In this document: piece after piece, positions 47,371 through 57,161 of the stretch
How positions within the stretch are numbered: the stretch's first letter is position 1
How the letters are laid out: every line of letters begins with the position of its first letter
Origin: Piscinibacter sp.
Lineage (GTDB): Bacteria; Pseudomonadota; Gammaproteobacteria; Burkholderiales; Burkholderiaceae_C
Direction: 5' to 3'
Assembly: GCA_017983795.1 (NCBI GenBank)
Contig: JAGOAS010000023.1
Location: 1 to 64,000, forward strand
DNA length: 64,000 nt
Program-made: the position numbers and the translations under genes
Notes under the pieces: generated by a model
Seen by the model: only the letters and a program-made list of their open reading frames with translations
Told to the model about the DNA's origin: nothing
Database searches by the model: none

Positions 47371-48426
47371 TCATTCATCGCCGCCTTGCCGAAGCTCGCT
47401 TTCAATCGCACCCAGTTCGCTTTCCAGTTCCTCCACCGTAGGCAGGCTGGTGACGAGTGGCTCCGGCAGGGCGCGCACCAGTTGGTACTCGGCCACGCCG
47501 ATGGGCTTGTCGATGCCGGACAGTGCATATTCGGCCACGGTGCGCTTCTTGGTCTTGCACAGCAACAGGCCGATGGTGGGCCTGTCGTCGGGCGCCTTGA
47601 CCTGCCTGTCCACTGCCGCCAGGTAGAAGTTCAGTTGCCCGGCGTGTTCCGGCTTGAAGGCCGCGGCCTTCAGCTCCACCACCACGTAGCACTTCAGCCG
47701 CGTGTGATAGAAGAGCAGGTCGATGAAGAACTCATCGCCTTCGACTTCCAACCGGAACTGGCGGCCGATGAAGGCAAAGCCGCTGCCCAGTTCCAGCAGG
47801 AATCTGGTGATGTGGCGCACCAGCGCATTTTCGATGTCGCGCTCATGCGCCGCGTCGCCCAGACCCAGAAAGTCGAACAGGTACGGGTCTTTCAGCGTCT
47901 CGTGCGCCAGTTCCGAATGCGGTGCCGGCAGGCGGGTGCCGAAGTTGGTGACGGCCTGCCCCTGCCGTTCATGCAGCCGGTTGCGGATGTTGAGTTCCAG
48001 CGTGGTGCGCGACCAGCCTTCGGCGCGTGCCTGCTCCGCGTAGCGCAAGCGCAAGGCCGGATCCTTGAGCTTGTCGAGCAGGGTGCAGAGGTGGAACCAC
48101 GGCAATTGTGCAGCGAGCTGCTGCACAAAGTCGGGGTCCGGCCACGCCTCGGCAAAGGCCCGCATGTATTTGAGATTGCGCGCCGAAAAGCCCTTCATCT
48201 CCGGGAAGGCTTCGCGCAGATCGCGCGCCAGCCGCTCGATGACCTTGCTGCCCCAGCCTTGGGCCGACTGGCGCTGCAGGATGTCTCGGCCGATCTGCCA
48301 GTACAGCCGGATCAGTTCTGCATTGGCGGCCAGCGCCGCGCGCTGGCGGGCAGCCACCACGCGCGCCCTGATGTCCGCCAGCCACTCGGCATAGTCGGTC
48401 GGCATCGCGGCGATGCTCTTGCTCAT
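47371..48426 (-). CDS. DUF1016 (YhcG) PD-(D/E)XK nuclease-domain protein
   Basis: Protein of 351 residues. The N-terminal DUF1016 helical part (LIRLYWQIGRDILQRQ, GFSARNLKYMRAFAEAWPD) is followed by a C-terminal nuclease fold with FIGRQFRLEVEGDEFFIDLL and the VVELKAAAFKP motif. Such genes often accompany type I restriction systems, but no hsd genes are near. It could be a stand-alone defence or RNA/DNA nuclease. Confidence 0.88.
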   Translation of the reverse strand: MSKSIAAMPTDYAEWLADIRARVVAARQRAALAANAELIRLYWQIGRDILQRQSAQGWGSKVIERLARDLREAFPEMKGFSARNLKYMRAFAEAWPDPDFVQQLAAQLPWFHLCTLLDKLKDPALRLRYAEQARAEGWSRTTLELNIRNRLHERQGQAVTNFGTRLPAPHSELAHETLKDPYLFDFLGLGDAAHERDIENALVRHITRFLLELGSGFAFIGRQFRLEVEGDEFFIDLLFYHTRLKCYVVVELKAAAFKPEHAGQLNFYLAAVDRQVKAPDDRPTIGLLLCKTKKRTVAEYALSGIDKPIGVAEYQLVRALPEPLVTSLPTVEELESELGAIESELRQGGDE

Positions 48427-48548
48427 GCGTATCCCTCCCGTCGCCGCGTTGGAAGCTGCTGCGTCACCTGCAACCATTGTCGCCTGTGCGCCCGGCCTCC
48501 ATGCCGGAGCCGAAGGGTGCAGAGCCGGGTCGAAGCGATGCGCCGCGC

Positions 48549-49058
48549 TCAGCGCCGCATGCCCAGCGCGCGCCGCACCATCTGCGCGGCGGATTCGCCC
48601 TTGACGCGCTCGACCTCGTCGACGAGGCGCTGCGCCACTTCGCGCAGGCCTTCCACGCCGTTGGCCTTCTCGATCTCGAGGGCGAACTTGTAGCCCTTGA
48701 ACAGGCCGAGTTGCTCCTTGGAGAGCGCGTTCAGGCTGTCGTAGAGCTCACGGTAGCTGAGCGCGCCCTCTTCCGCCTGGGCGGGCTCGGGCGCGGCAGG
48801 CTCCGCGGCGGGAGCAGGGGCAGGCGCGGCCGCCGGTGCCGCCGCAGCCCGCGCGCGGCCGGCCTCGGCGACCAGGCCCGCGTCGAGCAGCAGCGTGATG
48901 TCGGCCTGCGTGGCGCCCTGCACCATGGCCAGGAGCTGATCGGCGCTGCGCGTGCCGTCGGCGAGAACGAGCAGCGTGCGCGCATGGCGCGGCAGCGCAT
49001 GCGAGCGGTCGCGTATCTCCGCGACACCGGCTTCCGTCTTCGCTAGGGCACTCGGCAC
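48549..49058 (-). CDS. Unrecognised cytosolic protein with Ala/Pro linker
   Basis: Protein of 169 residues. The N-terminal part (about 1-65) has a winged-helix-like pattern (ALPRHARTLLVLADGTRSAD, LLDAGLVAEAG). An Ala/Pro linker (about 70-95) follows, then a helical C-terminal part (YRELYDSLNALSKEQLGLFK, VAQRLVDEVERVKGE). Start is GTG 49058 with AGGAG 5 nt upstream. No family is recognised. Confidence 0.7.
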   Translation of the reverse strand: MPSALAKTEAGVAEIRDRSHALPRHARTLLVLADGTRSADQLLAMVQGATQADITLLLDAGLVAEAGRARAAAAPAAAPAPAPAAEPAAPEPAQAEEGALSYRELYDSLNALSKEQLGLFKGYKFALEIEKANGVEGLREVAQRLVDEVERVKGESAAQMVRRALGMRR

Positions 49059-49229
49059 TGTGACTCCTGTTCGTGACTGGCTCGCCGACCTGACGCCGGC
49101 TTGACGCAGGCGGGACTATGGTCGAGAAATGCGCATCATTGGGTGATGCCGGTCACATTTCGGCGGACTTGGTGCACACAACTCCAATCTCGGTGCGGCT
49201 CGGCCGTTGACACAGCAGCCGGGCCGCGC

Positions 49230-51320
49230 TCAGGCCGCATCGTCGGGCCTGCGGATCGCATCCACCCAGGCCGAGGCCGCCAACGGCGCCGGCGTCGCCA
49301 GGCTGGTGCCGATGGCCACGACAAAGGCCACCGGCACGCCGAATACGCCGGCGCAGTTGGCCTGGATGCCCCACCACAGCGGCTCGGGCGTGGCATCGCC
49401 GAACCAGGCGCCGAGCAGCGGGTCGCGAGTGGCGAGGTAGTAGAGCGTCACGCCCAGGCCCGCGAGCATGCCGGCGCAGGCGCCCCAGCGGTTGGCGCGC
49501 TTCCACAGCACGCCCAGCACGAGCGCCGGGAACAGCGTCGCCGCGGCGATCGAGAATACCGGCGTCACGAGGTGCAGGATGGTCGCCGGCTTGCGCGTGG
49601 CGATGTAGGCGGCCAGCAGGGCCACCACCATCAACACCACCTTGGAGATCGCCACGCGCCGCGTCGGCGATGCGCCGGGGTCGATCAGGCTGAAATACAG
49701 ATCGTGCGTGAGCGCGTTGGAGGTGGTCAGCAGCAGGCCGTCGGCGGTGGACAGCGCCGCCGCCAGCGCGCCCGCCGCCACCAGGCAGCTGACGACGAAG
49801 GGCATGCCGCCGATGTCCGGCGCGGCCAGCACGAGGATGTCGCCGTTGATGCGCAGCTCGCCGAGCTGCAGGATGCCGTCGCGATTCAGGTCGACCACCG
49901 AGAGCAGCGAGGGGTCGACGCGCGACCATTCGACGATCCATGCCGGCAGCCGGTCGAAGCGCATCCCGACAACGCCGCTGAAGACCTCGACCTTGAGCAG
50001 CAGCGCCAGCACCGGCGCGCTGACGTAGACCAGCACGATGAACAGCACCGCCCAGGTGACCGACTGGCGCGCCGCGCGCACCGTGGGCGTGGTGTAGAAG
50101 CGCGCCAGGATGTGCGGCATGCCGGCGGTGCCCGCCATCAGGCAGAACACCAGCGCGATGAAGTTGATGCGCGAGTTCTCGAAGGAATCGCGCTCGGCGC
50201 CGGTGCCGTCCGGGTCGGCGCCGAAGGGCTGCGCGTGCACCGGCATGCCGCCCAGCCGCGCGGCGCGTTCTGCGGCCTGGCGGCGCGCGCGTTCCCAGGT
50301 CTCGCGCGCCGTGGCGACGTCCGGCGGCACGGCGTGCAGGCGGCGCTCGATGGCGTGGATCTCGCGCACCGGCGCCTTGGCGGTGATCGCCTCGGAAAGC
50401 TGGCGCTGCAGCGCCGCGCGCTCCTGCGCCAGCGAGCGCTCCGGATCCTGCAGCAGCTGCTCGTAGCGCGCCGCCTCGGCGCGGTAGGCTTCCATCACCT
50501 GCCGCTCGGCCGCGTCGTCCCGCAGCTGCCGCTCGCGCTCGGCGAGCTTGTGGACCTGCACCGCCGCGGCCACCTGCGGCAGCGGGATGCCGGTCTGCTT
50601 GAACGACAGCCACACCACCGGCAGCAGGAAGGCGACCAGCATCACCGCGTACTGCGCCACCTGCGTCCAGGTGACGGCGCGCATGCCGCCGAGGAAGGAG
50701 CACACCAGGATGCCGCCCAGGCCGACCAGCACGCCGAGCTCGAAGGCGAAGCCGGTCAGGCGCGAGGTGATGAGGCCGACGCCGTAGATCTGCGCCACCA
50801 CGTAGATGAAGCAGATCAGCGCGCACACCGCGAGACCGACCACGCGCACCAGCCAGCCGCCGTAGCGCTCGGCGAGGAAGTCGGGAATGGTGTATTGGCC
50901 GAAGCGGCGCAGGTAGGGCGCCAGGGCGAAGGCGATCAGGCAGAAGCCGCCAGTCCAACCGATCACGTAGGCCAGGCCGCCGAAGCCGGTCACGTAGAGG
51001 ATGCCGGTCAGGCTCATGAACGAGGCCACGCTCATCCAGTCGGCGCCGATGGCCATGCCGTTGTAGACCGCCGGCACGCGCCGGCCCGCCACGTAGTAGT
51101 CGGCCGGCTGCATGGTGCGCGCGGCCAGCCCGATGCCGGCGTACACCACCACCGGCCCGAGCAGGAAGACCGCCGCGATCCAGCGCCGCGACAGGCCGAG
51201 GCGCTCGAGCGCGAACATCGCGGCGATGAAGACGGCGAAGGCTGCACCGGCGGCGAGGTAGCGCCGGTCGATGCGGCGCCGGGCGAGCGCGGAGGCCGCG
51301 TCGGCCTCGGCGCCCGTCAT
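49230..51320 (-). CDS. Sodium/solute symporter, VC_2705 type, large subunit
   Basis: Symporter of 696 residues of the SSS family, related to acetate and proline carriers. The sodium-symporter core shows ADYYVAGRRVPAVYNGMAIG and SWMSV-like helix 1 elements, QYTIPDFLAERYGG and GTAGMPHILARFYT. A long charged insert lies between helices (about 240-365, rich in Glu/Arg/Gln, probably coiled coil). A Ca-binding EF-hand-like loop (VVDLNRDGILQLGEL) lies in another loop. It overlaps the small subunit gene by 4 nt. Substrate is probably a short organic acid. Confidence 0.9.
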   Translation of the reverse strand: MTGAEADAASALARRRIDRRYLAAGAAFAVFIAAMFALERLGLSRRWIAAVFLLGPVVVYAGIGLAARTMQPADYYVAGRRVPAVYNGMAIGADWMSVASFMSLTGILYVTGFGGLAYVIGWTGGFCLIAFALAPYLRRFGQYTIPDFLAERYGGWLVRVVGLAVCALICFIYVVAQIYGVGLITSRLTGFAFELGVLVGLGGILVCSFLGGMRAVTWTQVAQYAVMLVAFLLPVVWLSFKQTGIPLPQVAAAVQVHKLAERERQLRDDAAERQVMEAYRAEAARYEQLLQDPERSLAQERAALQRQLSEAITAKAPVREIHAIERRLHAVPPDVATARETWERARRQAAERAARLGGMPVHAQPFGADPDGTGAERDSFENSRINFIALVFCLMAGTAGMPHILARFYTTPTVRAARQSVTWAVLFIVLVYVSAPVLALLLKVEVFSGVVGMRFDRLPAWIVEWSRVDPSLLSVVDLNRDGILQLGELRINGDILVLAAPDIGGMPFVVSCLVAAGALAAALSTADGLLLTTSNALTHDLYFSLIDPGASPTRRVAISKVVLMVVALLAAYIATRKPATILHLVTPVFSIAAATLFPALVLGVLWKRANRWGACAGMLAGLGVTLYYLATRDPLLGAWFGDATPEPLWWGIQANCAGVFGVPVAFVVAIGTSLATPAPLAASAWVDAIRRPDDAA

Positions 51321-51589
51321 TCGACCCGCCCTTCGCGGCGCTCGCGGTCGAGCCCGTCGAGGAGGCGCTCGTAGCGCCACACCAGCAGCACGAAGGCCAC
51401 CGGCGCGAGCTGCGCGCAGATCCAGAACACCAGCGGCGCGCCGAACAGATCCACGTCGAGCTGGCGCGCGAACAGCAGCGGCGCCAGCCAGACCGCCAGC
51501 CAGAGCGCCGAGAGCACCAGCGCCACGCGCCGGCTCGCGCGCCAGTGGCGGGCATCGGCGGCAGCGGACGGGCTGTGCGGTTCGGTCAT
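51317..51589 (-). CDS. DUF4212 small subunit of the sodium/solute symporter
   Basis: Small membrane protein of 90 residues with two helices (about 17-39 and 46-66). This DUF4212 type is always found next to VC_2705-like symporters. The ATG at 51589 is chosen; an in-frame start 9 codons upstream exists. It overlaps the large subunit gene as ATGA. Confidence 0.85.
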   Translation of the reverse strand: MTEPHSPSAAADARHWRASRRVALVLSALWLAVWLAPLLFARQLDVDLFGAPLVFWICAQLAPVAFVLLVWRYERLLDGLDRERREGRVE

Positions 51590-51691
51590 CGGCGGCGCGA
51601 AGGGCGTTGCAGGCATTGTTGCCCAGTTCCAGCCCGCCCCGCCCCAGGGACAGCCCCATGCCAAAATGCATGCCTTTGCCGGAACCTCGCC

Positions 51692-52796
51692 ATGGACATC
51701 GAACGCATCAACCAGATCGGCAACTCGCTGGCCGACCTGACTTCGCGCACCGAAGCGCTCCGGAGGTATCTTTGACTACGACCGCAAGGCATTGCGGCTG
51801 AACGAGGTCAACGCGGCGCTCGAGAACCCGAACGTCTGGAACGACCCGAAGCGCGCCCAGGAGCTGGGCCGCGAGAAGAAGACGCTGGACACCGTGGTCG
51901 GCACCATCGACCACTTGGCGAGCAACCTCGCCGACAACACCGAGCTGTACGACATGTCGAAGGCCGATGCGGACTTCGACGGCCTGGCCGCGATCGAGGC
52001 CGAGGCGGCCACGCTGCGCGAGACGGTGGAACAGCTCGAGTTCCGCCGCATGTTCAACAACCCGGCCGATCCGAGCAACTGCTTCATCGACATCCAGGCC
52101 GGCGCCGGCGGCACCGAGGCCTGCGACTGGGCTTCGATGCTGCTGCGCCAGTACCTCAAGTACTGCGAGCGCAAGGGCTTCAAGACCGAGGTGATGGAAG
52201 AGACCGAGGGCGACGTGGCGGGCATCCGCAGCGCCACCATCAAGGTCGAGGGCGAATACGCCTTCGGCCTGCTGCGCACCGAGACCGGCGTGCACCGCCT
52301 GGTGCGCAAGAGCCCCTTCGATTCCTCGGGCGGGCGGCACACCTCGTTCGCCAGCCTGTTCGTCTACCCCGAGGTCGACGACTCGATCGAGATCGAGATC
52401 AACCCGGCCGACGTGCGCACCGACACCTTCCGCGCCAGCGGCGCGGGCGGCCAGCACATCAACAAGACCGACTCGGCGGTGCGCCTGACGCACATCCCGA
52501 CCGGCATCGTGGTGCAGTGCCAGAACGACCGCTCGCAGCACCGCAACCGCGACGAGGCCTGGCAGATGCTGCGCTCGCGCCTCTATGAGCACGAGATGCG
52601 CAAGCAGATGGCCGAGCAGCAGAAGCTCGAGGACAGCAAGACCGACGTCGGCTGGGGCCACCAGATCCGCAGCTACGTGCTCGACCAGAGCCGCATCAAG
52701 GATCTGCGCACCAACGTCGAGATCAGCAACACGCAGAAGGTGCTCGACGGCGATCTCGATGCCTTCATCGAGGCCAGCCTCAAGCAGGGCGTGTGA
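51692..52796 (+). CDS. prfB: Peptide chain release factor 2, with programmed +1 frameshift
   Basis: Release factor 2 of 367 residues, which reads UGA and UAA. The gene is split by an in-frame TGA after codon 27 and needs a +1 shift to continue from 51774. The second part carries the stop-recognition motif [16 protein letters not shown] and the catalytic GGQ loop [15 protein letters not shown]. When RF2 is scarce ribosomes shift and make more. Coordinates span both frames. Confidence 0.97.
51761..51776 (+). promoter_or_regulatory. prfB +1 frameshift site
   Basis: The stretch CGGAGGTATCTTTGAC combines an internal Shine-Dalgarno (GGAGG) three bases before the slippery CTT codon and a TGA stop followed by C, the classical RF2 autoregulation cassette. 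Frame zero ends at 51773-51775. Confidence 0.97.
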
Positions 52797-52800
52797 CGTC

Positions 52801-53472
52801 GTGGGCGGCGTGCGCGGCTTCCTGTTCGACCTCGACGGCACGCTGATCGACAGCATGCCGCACCACCACGACGCGTGGGTGGCGTGGCATGCGCGGCGCG
52901 GGCTGAGCCTGGACGCCGACGCCTTCTTCGCCGCCACCGCCGGCCGCGCCAACGACGAGATCCTGGCCGCGATGTTCCCGGCCGCCACGCCCGCCGAGCG
53001 GGTGGTGATGGCCGACGAGAAGGAGCGGCTCTACCGCGAGATCGCCGCGCAGCACCTGAAGCTGATCGAAGGCGCGCAGGCCTTCGTCGAGCGCGCCCGC
53101 GCGCAAGGGCTGCGCCTCGCGGTGTGCACCGCGTCGACACCGGAGAACATGGCGCTGGCCTTCGCGCGCTTCCCGATCCGTGACTGGGTCGAGACGGTGG
53201 TCAGCCCGGCCGACGGCCTGCGCGGCAAGCCGCACCCGGACATCTTTCTCGAAGCGGCGCGCCGCCTCGGCCTCGCGCCGGCGCAGTGCCTCGTCTTCGA
53301 GGATGCGCCGCTGGGCATCGAGGCCGCGCGCCGTGCCGGCATGGGCGCGGTGGCGCTCACCACCACGCTGAACGCCGCGGCGTTCGCCGGATATTCCAAC
53401 CTGCTCGCGAGCGCGCCGGATTTCCGCGCGCTCGATCCCTTGTCCTTGACGAAAGAAGACCACCATGCGTGA
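52801..53472 (+). CDS. HAD-family phosphatase (beta-phosphoglucomutase-like)
   Basis: Phosphatase of 223 residues with HAD motif I FDLDGTLIDSMPH, motif II AVCTAST, and motif III/IV GKPHPDIFLEA with FEDAPLGIEAARRAGM. It acts on a small sugar- or nucleotide-phosphate. Start is GTG 52801, 5 nt after the prfB stop; the stop overlaps the pepN start by 8 nt. It is probably in the prfB-pepN transcript. Confidence 0.9.
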   Translation: MGGVRGFLFDLDGTLIDSMPHHHDAWVAWHARRGLSLDADAFFAATAGRANDEILAAMFPAATPAERVVMADEKERLYREIAAQHLKLIEGAQAFVERARAQGLRLAVCTASTPENMALAFARFPIRDWVETVVSPADGLRGKPHPDIFLEAARRLGLAPAQCLVFEDAPLGIEAARRAGMGAVALTTTLNAAAFAGYSNLLASAPDFRALDPLSLTKEDHHA

Positions 53473-56134
53473 AGGCATTGCCCAGGCCGTCCAGCGCGCC
53501 GACTACGCCGCGCCCGCCTACTGGATCCGCAGCGTCGAGCTGACCTTCGACCTCGACCCGCTGCGCACCATCGTCGCCAGCCGCATGGCGGTGCAACGCA
53601 ATGCCGCCGGCGGGCCGCTGCGCCTGCACGGCGAGGACATCGAGCCGCTGCGCGTGCTGGCCAACGGGCAGAGCGTGTCCTTCCGCGTCGAGGGCAACGA
53701 GCTCGTCATCGACAATCCGCCCGAGGGTGACTTCACGCTCGAGATCCGCAACACCTGCGCGCCCGAGAAGAATACCCAGCTGTCGGGCCTCTACACCTCG
53801 GGCGGCGGCTTCTTCACGCAGTGCGAGGCCGAGGGCTTTCGCCGCATCACCTACTTCCTCGACCGCCCCGACGTGATGGCGGTATTCACCGTCACGCTGC
53901 GCGCCAACAAGTCGCGCTACCCGGTGCTGCTGTCCAACGGCAACCTGGTCGAGCAGGGCGAACTCGACAACGGCCGCCACTACGCCAAGTGGCACGACCC
54001 CTTCCCGAAACCGAGCTACCTGTTCGCGCTGGTCGCGGCCGACCTGGTGGCGCGCGAGCAGCACGTGCGCACGCGCTCGGGCAAGAACCACCTGCTGCAG
54101 GTGTGGGTGCGGCGCGGCGACCTCGACAAGACCGAGCACGCGATGAATTCGCTGATCGCCTCGGTGGTGTGGGACGAGGCGCGCTTCGCGCTGCCGCTCG
54201 ACCTGGAGCGCTTCATGATCGTCGCCGTCGGCGACTTCAACATGGGCGCGATGGAGAACAAGGGCCTGAACATCTTCAACACGAAGTACGTTCTGGCCAA
54301 CCCCGCCACCGCCACCGACGCCGACTTCGCCGACATCGAGAGCGTGGTCGGCCACGAGTATTTCCACAACTGGACGGGCAACCGCATCACCTGCCGCGAC
54401 TGGTTCCAGCTCAGCCTGAAGGAAGGCCTGACGGTCTTCCGCGACCAGGAATTCAGCATGGACATGGCCGGCAGTGCGAGCGCGCGCGCCGTCAAGCGCA
54501 TCCTCGACGTGCGCATGCTGCGCGAGCGCCAGTTCCCCGAGGACGCCGGCACCATGGCGCACCCGGTGCGGCCCGACGCGTACGTCGCCATCGACAACTT
54601 CTACACCGCCACCGTCTACGAGAAGGGCGCCGAGGTCGTGCGCATGATGCAGACGCTGGTCGGCCGCGCCGGCTTCGCCAAGGGCATGTCGCTCTACTTC
54701 GAGCGCCACGACGGCCAGGCCGTCACCTGCGACGACTTCGCGCAGGCCATCGCCGATGCCAACCCCGGCAGCGAGCTCGCACGCACGCTGCCGCAGTTCA
54801 AGCGCTGGTACGCGCAGGCCGGCACGCCGCACGTCACCGCCCGCGGCCGCTGGGACGCGCCCACGCGCACCTACACGCTCTCGCTCGAGCAGCACAGCCT
54901 GCCCACGCCCGGCCAGAGCGACAAGCAGCCCTTCGTGATCCCGGTGGCGATGGGCCTGCTCGACCGCGACGGCACGCCGATCGCGCTGCGCCTGGAAGAC
55001 GAGAGCGCCGACAAGGCCGCGCCCGAGCGGGTTCTGGTGCTCGAGGAGGCGCGCGCCTTCTACACCTTCGTCGACGTCGAGCGCGAGCCGGTGCCTTCGC
55101 TGCTGCGCCACTTCTCGGCGCCGGTGCGGCTGTTCGACGGCCTCTCCGAGACCGAGCTGCTGGTGCTGCTGGCGCACGACAGCGACCCCTTCAACCGCTG
55201 GGAAGCCGGCCAGCGCCTGGCGCTGCACCGCCTCACCGCGGCGGCGAAGGACGGCCACGCGCTGCACCTCGACGCCGCCTTCGTCGAGGCCATGCGCGGC
55301 GTGCTGCGCCACGAGACGCTGGACCCGGCCTTCAAGGAGCTGGTGCTGACGCCGCCCACCGAGACCTACGTCGCCGAGCAGCTCGACCACGTCGACCCGC
55401 AGCGCGTGCACGCGGCGCGCGAGGCGATGGTGCTGCAGCTCGCGCGCGAGCTGCGCGCCGACTGGGAATGGGCCTGGGAGACGCACCAGGTGCGTGAGGC
55501 CTATTCGCCGCAGCCGGCGCAGGCCGGACGGCGCGCGCTGGCCAACCTGGCGCTGGCCATGCTGTGCCTGGACGCCACCACGCGCGGCGACGTGATCTGG
55601 CAGGGCAAGGCCTACCAGCGCTTCAAGGACGCCGGCAACATGACCGACCGCCAGGGCGCGCTGTGGGCGCTGCTGGCCTCGCACTCGGAGATGGCTGACC
55701 TCGCGCTGCAGCGCTTCCACGACCAGTTCCGCGCCGACCCGCTGGTCATCGACAAGTGGTTCGCGCTGCAGGCCGCCGCGCCGGAGCGCGACGGCCGCGT
55801 GTTCGCGCGCGTGAAGGCGCTGCTCAAGCACCCCGACTTCACGCTCGCCAACCCGAACCGGGCGCGCAGCCTGGTGCGCACGCTGTGCAGCGACAACCCG
55901 GCCGCCTTCCACCGCGCCGATGCCGCCGGCTACGTGTTCTGGGCCGAGCGCGTGGTCGAGCTCGACGCCTTCAACCCGCAGCTGGCTTCGCGTGTGGCGC
56001 GCGCGCTGGACCGCTGGGCGACGCTGGCCGAGCCCTACAAGAGCGCCGCGCGCGAGGCGATCTCGCGCGTGGCCGCGCGCACCGACCTGTCCGACGACGT
56101 GCGCGAAGTCGTCACCCGTGCCCTGGAGTCCTGA
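53465..56134 (+). CDS. pepN: Aminopeptidase N
   Basis: M1-family zinc aminopeptidase of 889 residues that removes N-terminal residues from peptides. It has the GAMEN exopeptidase motif (MGAMENKGLN, about 260), and zinc ligands His297, His301 and Glu320 in HEYFHNWTGNRITC and SLKEG, at the same numbers as in E. coli PepN. The length matches the family. Confidence 0.97.
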   Translation: MREGIAQAVQRADYAAPAYWIRSVELTFDLDPLRTIVASRMAVQRNAAGGPLRLHGEDIEPLRVLANGQSVSFRVEGNELVIDNPPEGDFTLEIRNTCAPEKNTQLSGLYTSGGGFFTQCEAEGFRRITYFLDRPDVMAVFTVTLRANKSRYPVLLSNGNLVEQGELDNGRHYAKWHDPFPKPSYLFALVAADLVAREQHVRTRSGKNHLLQVWVRRGDLDKTEHAMNSLIASVVWDEARFALPLDLERFMIVAVGDFNMGAMENKGLNIFNTKYVLANPATATDADFADIESVVGHEYFHNWTGNRITCRDWFQLSLKEGLTVFRDQEFSMDMAGSASARAVKRILDVRMLRERQFPEDAGTMAHPVRPDAYVAIDNFYTATVYEKGAEVVRMMQTLVGRAGFAKGMSLYFERHDGQAVTCDDFAQAIADANPGSELARTLPQFKRWYAQAGTPHVTARGRWDAPTRTYTLSLEQHSLPTPGQSDKQPFVIPVAMGLLDRDGTPIALRLEDESADKAAPERVLVLEEARAFYTFVDVEREPVPSLLRHFSAPVRLFDGLSETELLVLLAHDSDPFNRWEAGQRLALHRLTAAAKDGHALHLDAAFVEAMRGVLRHETLDPAFKELVLTPPTETYVAEQLDHVDPQRVHAAREAMVLQLARELRADWEWAWETHQVREAYSPQPAQAGRRALANLALAMLCLDATTRGDVIWQGKAYQRFKDAGNMTDRQGALWALLASHSEMADLALQRFHDQFRADPLVIDKWFALQAAAPERDGRVFARVKALLKHPDFTLANPNRARSLVRTLCSDNPAAFHRADAAGYVFWAERVVELDAFNPQLASRVARALDRWATLAEPYKSAAREAISRVAARTDLSDDVREVVTRALES

Positions 56135-56137
56135 ACC

Positions 56138-57148
56138 GTGTCCCGCAACATCAGCCTCACGCAGTACCTCGTCGAACAGCAACGCGAGCACGGCCGCATC
56201 ACGCCGCCGCTGCGGCTGCTGCTGGAGACCGTCGCTCGCGCCTGCAAGCGCATCGCCATCTCGGTCAACAAGGGCGCGCTCGGCGACGTGCTCGGCACCG
56301 CCCACACCGAGAACGTGCAGGGCGAGGTGCAGAAGAAGCTCGACGTCATCGCCAACGAGGTGCTGATCGAGGCCAACGTCTGGGGCGGCCACCTCGCCGC
56401 CATGGCCAGCGAGGAGATGGACACCATCTCGGTGGTGCCCGACCGCTATCCGCAGGGCGAGTACCTGCTGCTGTTCGACCCGCTCGACGGCTCGAGCAAC
56501 ATCGACGTCAACGTGTCGATCGGCACCATCTTCTCGGTGCTGCGCAAGGTCACCAACAACCGCGGCGTCAGCGAGGACGACTTCCTGCAGCCGGGCAAGC
56601 AGCAGGCTGCGGCCGGCTACTGCGTCTACGGCCCGCAGACCACGCTCGTGCTGACGGTGGGCGACGGCGTCGCGATGTTCACGCTCGACCGCGAGATGGG
56701 CTCCTGGGTGCTCACCGAAGACCAGGTGCAGGTGCCGGCCGACACCAAGGAATTCGCCATCAACATGAGCAACATGCGCCACTGGGCGCCGCCGGTGAAG
56801 CGCTACATCGACGAGTGCCTGGCCGGCAAGGAGGGCGCGCGCGGCAAGGACTTCAACATGCGCTGGGTGGCCAGCATGGTGGCCGACGTGCACCGCATCC
56901 TGACGCGCGGCGGCGTCTTCATGTACCCCTGGGACAAGCGCGAGCCCGAGAAGCTCGGCAAGCTGCGCCTGCTCTACGAGGCCAACCCGATGAGCTTCCT
57001 CATCGAGCAGGCCGGCGGCGCCGCCACCAACGGCACGCAGCGCATCCTCGACATCGTGCCCTCCAAGCTGCACGAGCGCGTCAGCGTGGTGCTGGGCTCG
57101 AAGAACGAGGTCGACCGCGTCACGGCCTACCACCGCGAAGCGGCCTGA
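56138..57148 (+). CDS. fbp: Class I fructose-1,6-bisphosphatase
   Basis: Enzyme of 336 residues for gluconeogenesis and, in autotrophs, the Calvin cycle. Conserved metal and sugar sites are [15 protein letters not shown] and the C-terminal [15 protein letters not shown]. Start is GTG 56138, 3 nt after the pepN stop. No Calvin-cycle genes are nearby, so a gluconeogenic role is the simple reading. Confidence 0.97.
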   Translation: MSRNISLTQYLVEQQREHGRITPPLRLLLETVARACKRIAISVNKGALGDVLGTAHTENVQGEVQKKLDVIANEVLIEANVWGGHLAAMASEEMDTISVVPDRYPQGEYLLLFDPLDGSSNIDVNVSIGTIFSVLRKVTNNRGVSEDDFLQPGKQQAAAGYCVYGPQTTLVLTVGDGVAMFTLDREMGSWVLTEDQVQVPADTKEFAINMSNMRHWAPPVKRYIDECLAGKEGARGKDFNMRWVASMVADVHRILTRGGVFMYPWDKREPEKLGKLRLLYEANPMSFLIEQAGGAATNGTQRILDIVPSKLHERVSVVLGSKNEVDRVTAYHREAA

Positions 57149-57161
57149 GCCGCCGACGCCG

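Noticed and set aside
51692-51775. prfB read as a pseudogene with a premature stop
   Set aside because: The stop is the programmed RF2 frameshift site with its internal Shine-Dalgarno.
53357-57133. Open frame antisense to pepN and fbp
   Set aside because: Both genes on the other strand have exact catalytic motifs; the antisense translation has none.
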